A stretch of DNA of 7,135 nucleotides from Candidatus Nomurabacteria bacterium (GTDB lineage Bacteria > Patescibacteriota > Minisyncoccia > Phycocordibacterales > UBA9973): assembly GCA_023267515.1 (NCBI GenBank), contig JAHFNF010000004.1:12391-19525 (forward strand). The letters run 5' to 3'. Numbering within the stretch: the first letter of the stretch is position 1; every line of letters starts with the position of its first letter. The position numbers were made by a program, and so were the translations under genes. Under the pieces are notes generated by a model. The model made no database searches and was not told the DNA's origin. It saw only the letters and a list, made by a program, of their open reading frames with translations. Shown here one piece after another: positions 1 to 6,112 of the stretch.

Positions 1-1648
1 TTGCAAAAGATTGTGTGACGGCGAGTTTGTAGGGAGATTGTGGGTCAGCAGAGTCAACGATTTTGGATTGAGCATAGAAGGAATTGAAAAGAGAAGCAAG
101 TTCAGTGAGATAGGTAACAATGTGATGCGGTTCGAGCTCTTCGTAGGCACGAAGGGCGATTTCTGGGAAACGGGCAAGCATTTTTTCTAGTGGCCCCACT
201 GGGCTTGGCGCTGAAAAACTTGACACAAGTTTTTCAGCTTTTGCTTTTTCTAAGACAGAAGTCGCGCGAGTGAGAGCGTATTGAAGATATGGGCCCGAGT
301 CCCCTTCTACGGAAATTGATTTATCTACATCGTAGACTATATCGCTCCCCATCTTGGAGCGAAGGATGGAATATTTAATTGAGGCAACACCAACAATCTC
401 GGCGACTTTTACTTTATCATCATCCCGCCAGTCACGCTCTTGCATTTTATCTTGGATAAGGGCGACTGTATCACGAATGAGGGATTCACCTGTGATGACA
501 TTTCCTTTTCGAGAGGACATTTTACCGGAAGCGAAACGCATCATACCATGTGTGACATGCTTCATTCTCCTCGCATACTCAGGATTTATTAATGTTATCG
601 CTTGCTCCACGACTTTCATATATTCAGCTTGCTCGGTAGCGGTATCGACTATAGAGATATCAGGATTTTCTTTTTCAAATTTTGTTTGGGTAAGGCCAAG
701 CTCTTTTGTCTCGTAAGTCGGAAGTCCAGCGGAGGTGATAAAAACACGTGTGTGAAGTGCAGAATTATATTTTTCTGCTTTAAAAACTATGGCTCCGTCG
801 GACTCTTCAAATATCTTTCCAGTATTTGCACGGACTATTTTCTCACCGATTGGTGCCATAACGCTTTCAAAAAAATAATAATCAAACTTCGTGCCAAGAA
901 TTTTATAAAGCTCTTCAAATGCCTCGAGCGTCACCTTTCTCCCCCAATCGTAAACTTTATTCACCTCCTCATCGCTCCGGTCATAAACTCTTTTATTGAA
1001 ATCATCTATTTCTTTTTTCGTTTCTACATCATTATCATAAGCATCACTCCCTTTGACGTAACACTCACCGATATATTGCGCTAAAACTGATGCCGGAGCG
1101 GACTCGTCCGCCGGAGGGCCAGCTTTGTACATACCCCAAATAGCTTTCGCCACATGGGGGCCAACGTCACCCTGATAGTTTGCCCGCACGACTTTTGCGC
1201 CTTGAAATTCAACAATTCTAGAAAGCGATTCACCAATGGCATTACTCATCAAGTGACCAATGTGAAAAGGCTTGAAAGGGTTTGGCTGAGTGTATTCCAC
1301 CATTACTTTTTTACCTTTTAATACTTCACCTTTCCCGAAGTTTTCATCTTTTAAAACTTTTTCAAGTTCACCTGTAAAATACTCTGGCGATAAGTAAAAA
1401 TTAATAAACCCTGCGCCAGCCGTCTCTATTTTTTGTATTTCTTTATTTTTCTGCTTTTCTAATTCACTGACAATCTTATCTGCTAATTCTTTAGGATTTT
1501 TTTTCTCTGCTTTCGCGAGAGCCATCGCTACGTTCGTAGAAAAATCCCCCATTTTTAAATCTGCTGGATGTTCCACCACAAAATCCACCTCGCTAATGCC
1601 GAGATTTTTCAACGCATTTTTAATTAAAGTTTCTATTTTTTCTTTCAT
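1..1648 (-). CDS. argS: Arginyl-tRNA synthetase, C-terminus cut by the window edge
   Basis: Class I aminoacyl-tRNA synthetase that charges tRNA-Arg with arginine in the cytoplasm. The minus-strand frame is open from the ATG at 1648 to base 1, giving 549 residues without a stop. Residues 1-110 form the N-terminal additional (tRNA D-loop recognition) domain. The HIGH signature is FHIGH at 128-132 within a TQPNPFKPFHIGH context. The KMSKR-type loop is KMSSRKGN at 376-383. The anticodon-binding helical (DALR-type) domain follows from about 450 (SGPYLQYALTRA). Bacterial ArgRS usually ends about 20 residues after the KLAV-type segment, present here as YKLAVTQSFA, so only a short tail is missing. 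The start abuts the dut stop (TAA then ATG) and has a good Shine-Dalgarno (GGGAG, 7 bases before ATG) inside the last dut codons, so translation is probably coupled. Residues 177-187 are encoded by a GC-rich palindrome that looks inserted. Plus-strand open frames at 354-1084 are antisense shadows of this gene. Confidence 0.96.
   Translation of the reverse strand, partial: MKEKIETLIKNALKNLGISEVDFVVEHPADLKMGDFSTNVAMALAKAEKKNPKELADKIVSELEKQKNKEIQKIETAGAGFINFYLSPEYFTGELEKVLKDENFGKGEVLKGKKVMVEYTQPNPFKPFHIGHLMSNAIGESLSRIVEFQGAKVVRANYQGDVGPHVAKAIWGMYKAGPPADESAPASVLAQYIGECYVKGSDAYDNDVETKKEIDDFNKRVYDRSDEEVNKVYDWGRKVTLEAFEELYKILGTKFDYYFFESVMAPIGEKIVRANTGKIFEESDGAIVFKAEKYNSALHTRVFITSAGLPTYETKELGLTQTKFEKENPDISIVDTATEQAEYMKVVEQAITLINPEYARRMKHVTHGMMRFASGKMSSRKGNVITGESLIRDTVALIQDKMQERDWRDDDKVKVAEIVGVASIKYSILRSKMGSDIVYDVDKSISVEGDSGPYLQYALTRATSVLEKAKAEKLVSSFSAPSPVGPLEKMLARFPEIALRAYEELEPHHIVTYLTELASLFNSFYAQSKIVDSADPQSPYKLAVTQSFA
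1093..1114 (-). repeat. GC-rich imperfect palindrome inside argS
   Basis: A 22-base segment in which CCGG plus CGGAC on one side pair with GTCCG plus CCGG on the other, with a 2-base bulge and a 2-base turn. It is nearly all G+C inside an AT-rich gene. In the argS frame it encodes PADESAP, within residues 178-185. It sits between the conserved GDVGPHVAKAIWGMY segment and the following helix, where a loop insertion would be tolerated. Its origin as a small mobile palindrome is inference; copies elsewhere in the genome cannot be seen from this window. Confidence 0.55.
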
Positions 1649-2071
1649 TTATTTTCTCCCTGTTGAACCAAAAGCACCAGCACCACGGGAAGAATCCGAT
1701 AATTCATTCGCTTCTTCCAGCTCCACTATCGCAACGGGCATAATGAGCAAATGGGAAACTTTGTCTCCCTTCTCTATAGTATAAGGTTTGTCGGACAAAT
1801 TTACTAAGTGAGTATTGTATTCCCCGCGAAACCCTGCATCAAAAATACCACCCATTGTATGGAGCCCTGCCTTTGAAATACTTGATTTGTCCTGCACTAT
1901 GGCAGCGTACCCCTCCGGGAATTCCAACGCAAAGCCATGATAAATCCGAGCATGCTCGCCAGGCTCCACCGTCATCGTTTCCATCGCATACAAATCAAGC
2001 CCGACATCCCCTGGGTGAGCATATTTCGGCATTTTCATATCTTCTTTTAGCTTTTTAATTTTGATTTTCAT
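1649..2071 (-). CDS. dut: dUTP diphosphatase (dUTPase)
   Basis: Hydrolyses dUTP to dUMP and pyrophosphate, keeping uracil out of DNA and supplying dUMP for dTMP synthesis. The active enzyme is normally a homotrimer. At 140 residues it has the usual length, and all five family motifs are in order: motif 1 HPGDVGLDLYA (19-29), motif 2 DKSS (61-64), motif 3 GGIFDAGFRGE (74-84) with the catalytic Asp at 78, motif 4 KGDKVSHLLIMP (101-112), and the flexible C-terminal motif 5 RGAGAFGSTG (129-138) with the Phe that stacks on uracil. In motif 3 the usual sugar-contacting Tyr is Phe81, a conservative change. The ATG overlaps the tmk stop by one base (TAATG), and the stop is followed directly by the argS ATG, so it sits in a translationally coupled tmk-dut-argS run. 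No strong Shine-Dalgarno precedes the start, which fits re-initiation after tmk. Confidence 0.97.
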   Translation of the reverse strand: MKIKIKKLKEDMKMPKYAHPGDVGLDLYAMETMTVEPGEHARIYHGFALEFPEGYAAIVQDKSSISKAGLHTMGGIFDAGFRGEYNTHLVNLSDKPYTIEKGDKVSHLLIMPVAIVELEEANELSDSSRGAGAFGSTGRK

Positions 2072-2760
2072 TACTTTAAAACTCTTTTAATCTTTTCATA
2101 AACTTTTTCGTGTATGGCATCACGAGGAAGAAGCTGCCCGTCTTTCACACATTCTATTTTAACCCAATTCTTTTGTGTCTTTGACAGCCACAACGCACTC
2201 TTTCGTGAATTCTCTAAAAAGTGGACGTCTTTTTCATGGACATCTTTTTTCTTGCCTAGATAACTTCTACTGCTATTTTTATTTCTTTGCTTAATTAATT
2301 TCAAAACAACTGGTATCGGCACGTTTAAGTAAAAAATCGCATCTGGCCGGGGAATTTTAAAGACTTTATATTCCATCTCGTCTAGCCATTTGATAAATGC
2401 TTCACGTTTCTTGCCGCTTGCAATCTTCCCGCCCTGGTGGATTTCATTTGCACTGGCATAGCGGTTGGCAATCACAATATACCCATCTTTTAGCCATTTT
2501 TCTATTTTCCCTTTTGATTCAAACCTATCCGCCGCGTAAAGAACTGAAGCGATCTTTGGGTGTATTTTTACAAAATTATAGTACTGTTCGGAAAGGCAGT
2601 GACCAATAAATTGTCCGAAAAAATTTGAATAATACTCAGGAAAATCTATCACTTTCACCCTACGTCCATCTTTTTTTAGGTGCTTAATCAAAAGCCCAGT
2701 CTGTGTCGCCTTGCCACTGCCATCCGTGCCGTCTATTACTATGAGTTTGCCTTTTTTCAT
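2071..2760 (-). CDS. tmk: Thymidylate kinase (dTMP kinase), NRY variant
   Basis: Phosphorylates dTMP to dTDP using ATP, the step that follows dTMP formation and leads to dTTP. It has 229 residues, slightly longer than the usual 205-215. The P-loop is GTDGSGKAT (11-19), followed by the substrate segment DFPEYY (39-44), YAADRF (75-80), the NRY segment IANRYASAN (97-105) with HQGGK (108-112), the strand RPDAIFYLNVP (138-148), and a lid with HEKD (175-178). The usual Asp of the DR(Y/H) motif is Asn99. This variant still has all surrounding motifs, so I read it as an active subfamily (from memory common in CPR-type proteins) rather than a dead enzyme. The ATG overlaps the transporter stop as ATGA, and the stop overlaps the dut ATG by one base. 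There is no obvious Shine-Dalgarno, consistent with coupled translation. Confidence 0.93.
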   Translation of the reverse strand: MKKGKLIVIDGTDGSGKATQTGLLIKHLKKDGRRVKVIDFPEYYSNFFGQFIGHCLSEQYYNFVKIHPKIASVLYAADRFESKGKIEKWLKDGYIVIANRYASANEIHQGGKIASGKKREAFIKWLDEMEYKVFKIPRPDAIFYLNVPIPVVLKLIKQRNKNSSRSYLGKKKDVHEKDVHFLENSRKSALWLSKTQKNWVKIECVKDGQLLPRDAIHEKVYEKIKRVLK

Positions 2761-3656
2761 ATACTTACAATATTAGCATTACTTTTCTTAAAACTAACAC
2801 CGGTTAAAAAGAACGTGCCAACCACCAAAAGCGGGAGAGACAGAAATTGCACCGGTGTCGGCGACTGGTGAAGAAACAACCAAGAGAAAAACATTGTGCC
2901 GAGTGGCGCTAAACTGCTGAAAGCCAAGGCCTTGGTAACCGTCATCCGATGAATACCTTCAAGCCAAAGTATTTTGGTGACACCCATTATCACCATTCCA
3001 TTTATCAGAAGCCAGATAAGTACTTGAGAGATGTTGAAATTTATAGGATTAGTTTTCAAAACAAAAATCAACGCGAGGTAAAGGACTGGGATAGTGAGCA
3101 GATTTCGGATAAACATCGTGGTCTCACTAGAAGCAAGCTCGCGCGCTTTTTTTTGGAACCAGTTTCCTACCGGTGGAAAAAAAGTAGCAAAAAAGATCGC
3201 GAGGTCGCCTATCTGAAATGCCCCACTTCTCGGCACGAGCACTACCAAGGCGCCTGCGACAGCAAAGAGAGAACCGATAATTTGCTTCCTTGAAAAATGC
3301 TCTCCACGAAAGAGCTGAAAAAAAACATATGAAGTCACGATCTCAAACAACGCTACGATAGCTCCGTTTGCCGGAGTAGTCTTGGAAAGACCATAAAAGT
3401 AAAGTCCATAATAAAGTATGCCAATAAAAATGACTACCGCTATTTCATATTTCCAGACTGTTACATTTAAAAGTTCCTTCCATCTATTCCTGGTAGCGAC
3501 GATAACTAAAAAAAATATCGTAGCAAACACTGTCGTCCAAAAAAGCGCGAGCGTGCTCGGTATTCCTTTTAGCCCGAGAACAGTAATCACAGGGAATAGC
3601 GACCAGACTGCCGTCCCGATAATTATGTATATATCGCCTTTTTTCTCTTCTTTCAT
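2757..3656 (-). CDS. DMT-superfamily (EamA) membrane transporter
   Basis: Integral membrane protein of 299 residues with about ten predicted transmembrane helices (roughly 8-28, 35-54, 70-88, 96-115, 124-142, 150-168, 182-200, 210-230, 239-262, 270-288) arranged as two EamA repeats. Repeat 1 ends with the family pattern GLSKTTPANGAIVALFE, then FRGEHFSRKQIIG (116-128), then a Gly-rich helix. Repeat 2 repeats the plan with TVTKALAFSSLAPLGTMF (239-256), but the usual Gly-Glu before the last helix is HQ (263-264). The family exports or imports small metabolites such as amino acids or nucleotide precursors. The substrate cannot be read from sequence. The ATG at 3656 has no Shine-Dalgarno but sits six bases after a TGCTATATT extended -10-like box. 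It overlaps tmk by four bases. Confidence 0.9.
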   Translation of the reverse strand: MKEEKKGDIYIIIGTAVWSLFPVITVLGLKGIPSTLALFWTTVFATIFFLVIVATRNRWKELLNVTVWKYEIAVVIFIGILYYGLYFYGLSKTTPANGAIVALFEIVTSYVFFQLFRGEHFSRKQIIGSLFAVAGALVVLVPRSGAFQIGDLAIFFATFFPPVGNWFQKKARELASSETTMFIRNLLTIPVLYLALIFVLKTNPINFNISQVLIWLLINGMVIMGVTKILWLEGIHRMTVTKALAFSSLAPLGTMFFSWLFLHQSPTPVQFLSLPLLVVGTFFLTGVSFKKSNANIVSI

Positions 3657-3691
3657 TGGCTAAATATAGCAGAAAAAGAGAAAAAGATGAA
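3657..3691 (-). promoter_or_regulatory. Candidate leaderless promoter before the EamA transporter gene
   Basis: On the minus strand the 35-base gap is pyrimidine-rich and contains TGC TATATT, an extended -10-like box (TATATT at 3668-3663). Its last base lies six bases before the transporter ATG, which would put the transcription start at or next to the A of the start codon. There is no Shine-Dalgarno in the gap, which is what a leaderless transcript would need. A -35 is weak at best (TTCATC 17 bases upstream). This would let tmk-dut-argS be transcribed separately from the upstream genes. AT-rich gaps produce such boxes by chance, so the call is tentative. Confidence 0.35.
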
Positions 3692-4552
3692 TTAATTAAT
3701 GTTTGATAAATCTCCGTTAAGAATCGTAGGTTTTGAGGCAAAAAGTTCTTCGCGGTAAGAGACATTTTCTGGAATATCATTTAGGAAATAAATCTTTTTT
3801 GAATGCCATGCGGCAAATCCTATTTCCATAAGAGTATTGCCACCTACGTACCCTGCTATATCATTTTTTTCATAGTTTAATACTAAAATAGCATCGGCCC
3901 AGAGTATTTTCCTAAAATGAGCTTGAATTGCGTTGTGTTTTAATTGCCAGATTGGATTATTTAAATCTTTATAAGCATCATTATCATCCTCTTGTTTTGC
4001 TAAAAAGCGTTCGGGCATATCCACCACAAACCCTTTTTCTTCTAGAACTTTTTTCATTTGCTCCATTTCGTCAAAAAACTTCATACTGCCACATAAAGTA
4101 ATTTTATGTCTTGTGGAAATTATGCCCAACTTTTCAAACCAATACCTCCACATAGGTTCTAGTGGCAACCTTTCAAGTTCTTCTTTTGTATACCAACCCA
4201 TAGCTTTTTCCTCTTCTTTATTTTGAGTAGCATCACCTTCCACTTCGCACTCAAAAAGATACCACTTGTGGGCTGGAGCACTTTTACAATAATTCCAAAG
4301 TATTTCTTCCTCAAAAAGAAGCTCGCACTTTGCAACTTTAAGCCCCGACTCCTCACTCACTTCACGAATCACTGTCTGCTCTGGACTCTCTCCTTCGTCA
4401 ATATGCCCGGCGAGTCCCGCATAGCCAAATGGCGGGCTTACTCGGTCAATCATAAGATATTTACCACCTCGCTCTATGACTGCGCCAGCGGAAAAATGCA
4501 GTAGTTGCCCATTTGAGGCTTTGCCAATAATTTTTTTTTCTTTATTTTCCAT
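3692..4552 (-). CDS. Nudix hydrolase fused to a nucleoside 2-deoxyribosyltransferase-like domain
   Basis: A 286-residue, probably cytoplasmic protein in two parts. Residues about 18-145 are a Nudix fold with a perfect Nudix box (G49-L71, pattern G-x5-E-x7-RE-V-x-EE-x-G-L), including GHIDEGE (49-55) and the metal ligands in REVSEE (63-68), so hydrolysis of a nucleoside diphosphate-linked substrate is expected. Residues about 149-286 start with HKITLCGSMKF and contain WADAILVLNYE (218-228) and GYVGGNTLMEIGFA (234-247). This resembles the nucleoside 2-deoxyribosyltransferase-like Rossmann family, with Glu243 the probable catalytic or ribose-contacting acid. An in-frame ATG at 4627 lies inside the preceding SDR gene and has no support. 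I chose the ATG at 4552 because GGAG stands six bases before it. The likely role is nucleotide sanitising or salvage. The exact substrate is unknown, and the second domain call is from motif recognition only. Confidence 0.85.
   Translation of the reverse strand: MENKEKKIIGKASNGQLLHFSAGAVIERGGKYLMIDRVSPPFGYAGLAGHIDEGESPEQTVIREVSEESGLKVAKCELLFEEEILWNYCKSAPAHKWYLFECEVEGDATQNKEEEKAMGWYTKEELERLPLEPMWRYWFEKLGIISTRHKITLCGSMKFFDEMEQMKKVLEEKGFVVDMPERFLAKQEDDNDAYKDLNNPIWQLKHNAIQAHFRKILWADAILVLNYEKNDIAGYVGGNTLMEIGFAAWHSKKIYFLNDIPENVSYREELFASKPTILNGDLSNIN
4531..4539 (-). repeat. A9 homopolymer in codons 5-8 of the Nudix fusion gene
   Basis: Nine consecutive A residues on the coding strand span codons 5 to 8 (Glu-Lys-Lys-Ile) of the Nudix/deoxyribosyltransferase gene. 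A gain or loss of one base would abolish almost the whole protein, so it could be a slippage site. Similar 8-base runs occur in argS (1497-1504) and the transporter gene (3147-3154), so this is not exceptional for the composition. Confidence 0.5.
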
Positions 4553-4559
4553 ACTTATC
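4553..4559 (-). promoter_or_regulatory. Ribosome binding region that sets the Nudix fusion start
   Basis: Reading on the minus strand, GTGGAG is followed by ATAAGT and then the ATG at 4552. The GGAG core straddles the end of the repeated hairpin element (GG lies in the hairpin arm, AG just beyond it). This is the strongest Shine-Dalgarno in the middle of the window and decides between the starts at 4552 and 4627. Confidence 0.7.
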
Positions 4560-4582
4560 TCCACTTTAGTTAAGTAAAGTAG
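4560..4582 (-). repeat. Repeat copy 1: 23-bp RBS-hairpin element before the Nudix fusion gene
   Basis: Identical base for base to 5424-5446. On the transcribed strand it reads as a left arm CTACTTTA, a loop CTTAAC, and a right arm TAAAGTGG followed by A. As RNA the two arms form an eight-pair stem including one G-U pair. The right arm contains the GG of the Shine-Dalgarno for the gene starting at 4552, so folding would partly hide the ribosome site. It lies wholly in the 37-base gap after the SDR stop. No U-tract follows, so it is not an intrinsic terminator. Whether it is a regulatory hairpin, a mobile palindrome or a recombination scar is open. Confidence 0.75.
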
Positions 4583-4589
4583 GTAGCTT

Positions 4590-5417
4590 TTATATTCTAT
4601 ACTGCTCTTTATTTTTAATTTCTTCAATAATTTTTACTGCTGCTTGATCGTAAGTGTAGAATGGTAAACTCAGCTCTTTCAGTCTGGAAAAATCCCCTGC
4701 CCTCGGTGGAATTTTGGCACCGTTTCTATCTGCCTCCACTTCTATACCAAAAGGGGTAAGCAAATCTTTCGCAATCTCACATCTTGTTCTGGCTTCCTCA
4801 CTTGCAATTAATACCGTCTCATTCCAAATATTTTTCTGTAAGCAATATTCTGTCACCTCACAAAGTTGGCCTAAATATGTGATTATATGCTTTTTTGAGT
4901 CATTATAGGCTGCTTTTGTGTTATTTTCTAAGTTCTTGATAAGGGTATTGAAAGTACGGTCATTCCCAGTATTTGGACTCATCCCTAAAACCAGACCCAA
5001 TCTAAATATTAAATATCCATTTTTTGTTTTCTTAACAATCTTTTCGGATTCCAGTTTTGTATTGCCATAAACATCTCCATCTAAAACCGCGATTGAAGAA
5101 ATATAAATTAGCTTTGCGCCAAGACCGTTTGCGGCATCTACAATCCAACTAGTAGATGTTTGATTGAGTAAAATGGCTGCTTCCTTGTTCTCTTCGCACC
5201 AGGCACTATATGGATTGTTTGCAACGTGAATAATAGTGTCAGGCTTTTGGTTTAGTATAAATTCACGAGTTTCAGCTTCCTGTGTAATATCTAAATATAA
5301 AAACTTATCCGATATTTTTTTAGAAAAATAGGTGCCAACAACAGAATACTTCTTGGCTAACTCAATGTATATCCTCGCTCCGACATAACTATTCGCACCG
5401 AGTATTAAGATTTTCAT
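4590..5417 (-). CDS. Extended SDR, RmlD-like NAD(P)-dependent sugar epimerase/reductase
   Basis: Rossmann-fold oxidoreductase of 275 residues, typical for the RmlD/NAD-dependent epimerase group. It opens with MKILILGANSYVGARI, the dinucleotide-binding turn, in which the middle Gly of GxxGxxG is Ser10. LDI at 42-44 follows the third strand, and DTIIHVAN (60-67) is the usual strand-4 region. The active-site set is YISS (105-108) plus Y117-GNT-K121. The C-terminal half (about 145-275) is the substrate-binding part and ends with a DFSRLKEL segment typical of RmlD-like proteins. A role in making or modifying a nucleotide-linked sugar is probable; dTDP-4-dehydrorhamnose reductase itself is only one possibility, and no other rml genes are visible. 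The gene is visibly AT-rich and lies between two identical 23-bp repeats, as if inserted between the two Nudix genes. The start at 5417 follows GTGGA spaced nine bases upstream. Confidence 0.85.
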   Translation of the reverse strand: MKILILGANSYVGARIYIELAKKYSVVGTYFSKKISDKFLYLDITQEAETREFILNQKPDTIIHVANNPYSAWCEENKEAAILLNQTSTSWIVDAANGLGAKLIYISSIAVLDGDVYGNTKLESEKIVKKTKNGYLIFRLGLVLGMSPNTGNDRTFNTLIKNLENNTKAAYNDSKKHIITYLGQLCEVTEYCLQKNIWNETVLIASEEARTRCEIAKDLLTPFGIEVEADRNGAKIPPRAGDFSRLKELSLPFYTYDQAAVKIIEEIKNKEQYRI

Positions 5418-5423
5418 AAATTT

Positions 5424-5446
5424 TCCACTTTAGTTAAGTAAAGTAG
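5424..5446 (-). repeat. Repeat copy 2: 23-bp RBS-hairpin element before the SDR gene
   Basis: Second identical copy of the element at 4560-4582. It begins on the base after the TAG stop of the upstream Nudix gene and ends seven bases before... the SDR ATG region, so it fills most of the 29-base gap. The same eight-pair RNA stem with a CUUAAC loop forms on the transcribed strand, and the right arm supplies the GTGGA that serves as Shine-Dalgarno for the SDR gene. Weaker similarity continues upstream into the stop codon (AAAACTAG here, AAAAGCTAC in copy 1), which suggests that the Nudix C-terminus was shaped by the element. Confidence 0.75.
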
Positions 5447-6106
5447 CTAGTTTTGATGAGTAATATACTCAACAAACTTTTTTATTTTATCTCCGTATTC
5501 ACGCATAATGAAGCTCAAATCGTCAGTAAAAACTTCTGGTGTTTCTTTCATTTCTTTCTCAAGTTCCGAAAGTGAATAAAAAAGCACCCCTTTTGCTTCG
5601 CGGTCAACGGGCCTAATACGTCCATCATAAACACCTAAATAAATATGGGCCTTGTTTGAAATTAATATTTTCTCTTTATTGATTAATCTAATTCGATTAA
5701 TAAGACTAGTATCTAAATGCCGAATCAAAGCTGTCGTCTCTAGGAACTTCTTCAAAAGTGTGTATGTTTTTTCAAAGTCAGGTTGGTCTTTTAGTACAAT
5801 AGAAGGCGTTTGAAGTTCTTGTATTGTTTCAACCATAACAGTGTAATCTGGTGTATCATCATTTTGCATGTGACCACCGATTGATTTATCTAGCAACCCA
5901 GGATTATGATTTTTATCAAAAGAACGTTTCTGGACTGTGAGTTCTCCATGCGAGTTAAAAATTAAAATATTCACTATTTCTATGGCGCGGGTCGGCTTTC
6001 CTTCTTTTTTAAAAGCTTCTACTTGCTCACGATAAAATTCTTCCCGCTCCATCGGAACAGCAACTAATGTATTATCTAATTTATATGTATTTACTATTTC
6101 AGACAT
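5447..6106 (-). CDS. Nudix-fold protein, IPP isomerase-like, with a degenerate Nudix box
   Basis: A protein of 219 residues whose order of strands resembles the IDI/YfcD-like Nudix branch: AIEIVNILIFNSHGELTVQKR (41-61), then NPGLLDKSIGGH (68-79), then the box region. Counting from G78, the box keeps Glu93 and Glu97, but the Arg of RE is Val92, the first Glu of the EE pair is Gln96, the following Gly is Gln99, and the usual Gly-Glu pair is Asp83-Asp84. About 30 additional residues (100-150) separate the box from the strand IYLGVYDGRIRPVDREAKG. The altered metal site suggests changed or lost hydrolase activity, or a different reaction such as isomerisation or ligand binding. The start at 6106 is six bases after the glyA stop and lacks a Shine-Dalgarno, so it is probably translated by coupling with glyA. 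The TAG stop abuts the repeated hairpin element. Confidence 0.8.
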   Translation of the reverse strand: MSEIVNTYKLDNTLVAVPMEREEFYREQVEAFKKEGKPTRAIEIVNILIFNSHGELTVQKRSFDKNHNPGLLDKSIGGHMQNDDTPDYTVMVETIQELQTPSIVLKDQPDFEKTYTLLKKFLETTALIRHLDTSLINRIRLINKEKILISNKAHIYLGVYDGRIRPVDREAKGVLFYSLSELEKEMKETPEVFTDDLSFIMREYGDKIKKFVEYITHQN

Positions 6107-6112
6107 AAATAA

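Noticed and set aside
354..1084. Plus-strand open frames opposite argS
   Set aside because: They are antisense to a clearly conserved ArgRS reading frame with HIGH and KMSSR motifs, and the translations show no domain-like pattern.
2757..2759. TGA recoding as in some CPR lineages
   Set aside because: TGA serves as the transporter stop at an ATGA overlap, and no gene here contains an in-frame TGA.
3690..3700. ATTAATTAAT palindrome at the end of the Nudix fusion gene
   Set aside because: It is a short A/T palindrome expected by chance in this composition, with no partner elsewhere in the window.
3484..3780. Minus-strand frame of 98 codons across the transporter start
   Set aside because: It overlaps two better supported genes in another frame and its sequence is low in recognisable motifs.
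4560..4582. Repeat hairpin as a rho-independent terminator
   Set aside because: The stem is AT-rich and no run of U follows on the transcribed strand; it lies right at a ribosome site instead.
4553..4627. Upstream ATG at 4627 for the Nudix fusion gene
   Set aside because: It would overlap the SDR coding region, adds 25 residues with no domain content translated through the repeat, and lacks the clear GGAG found before 4552.
4560..5446. CRISPR-like or transposon origin of the repeats
   Set aside because: Only two copies exist, the spacing is a whole gene, and there is no transposase or cas gene in the window.
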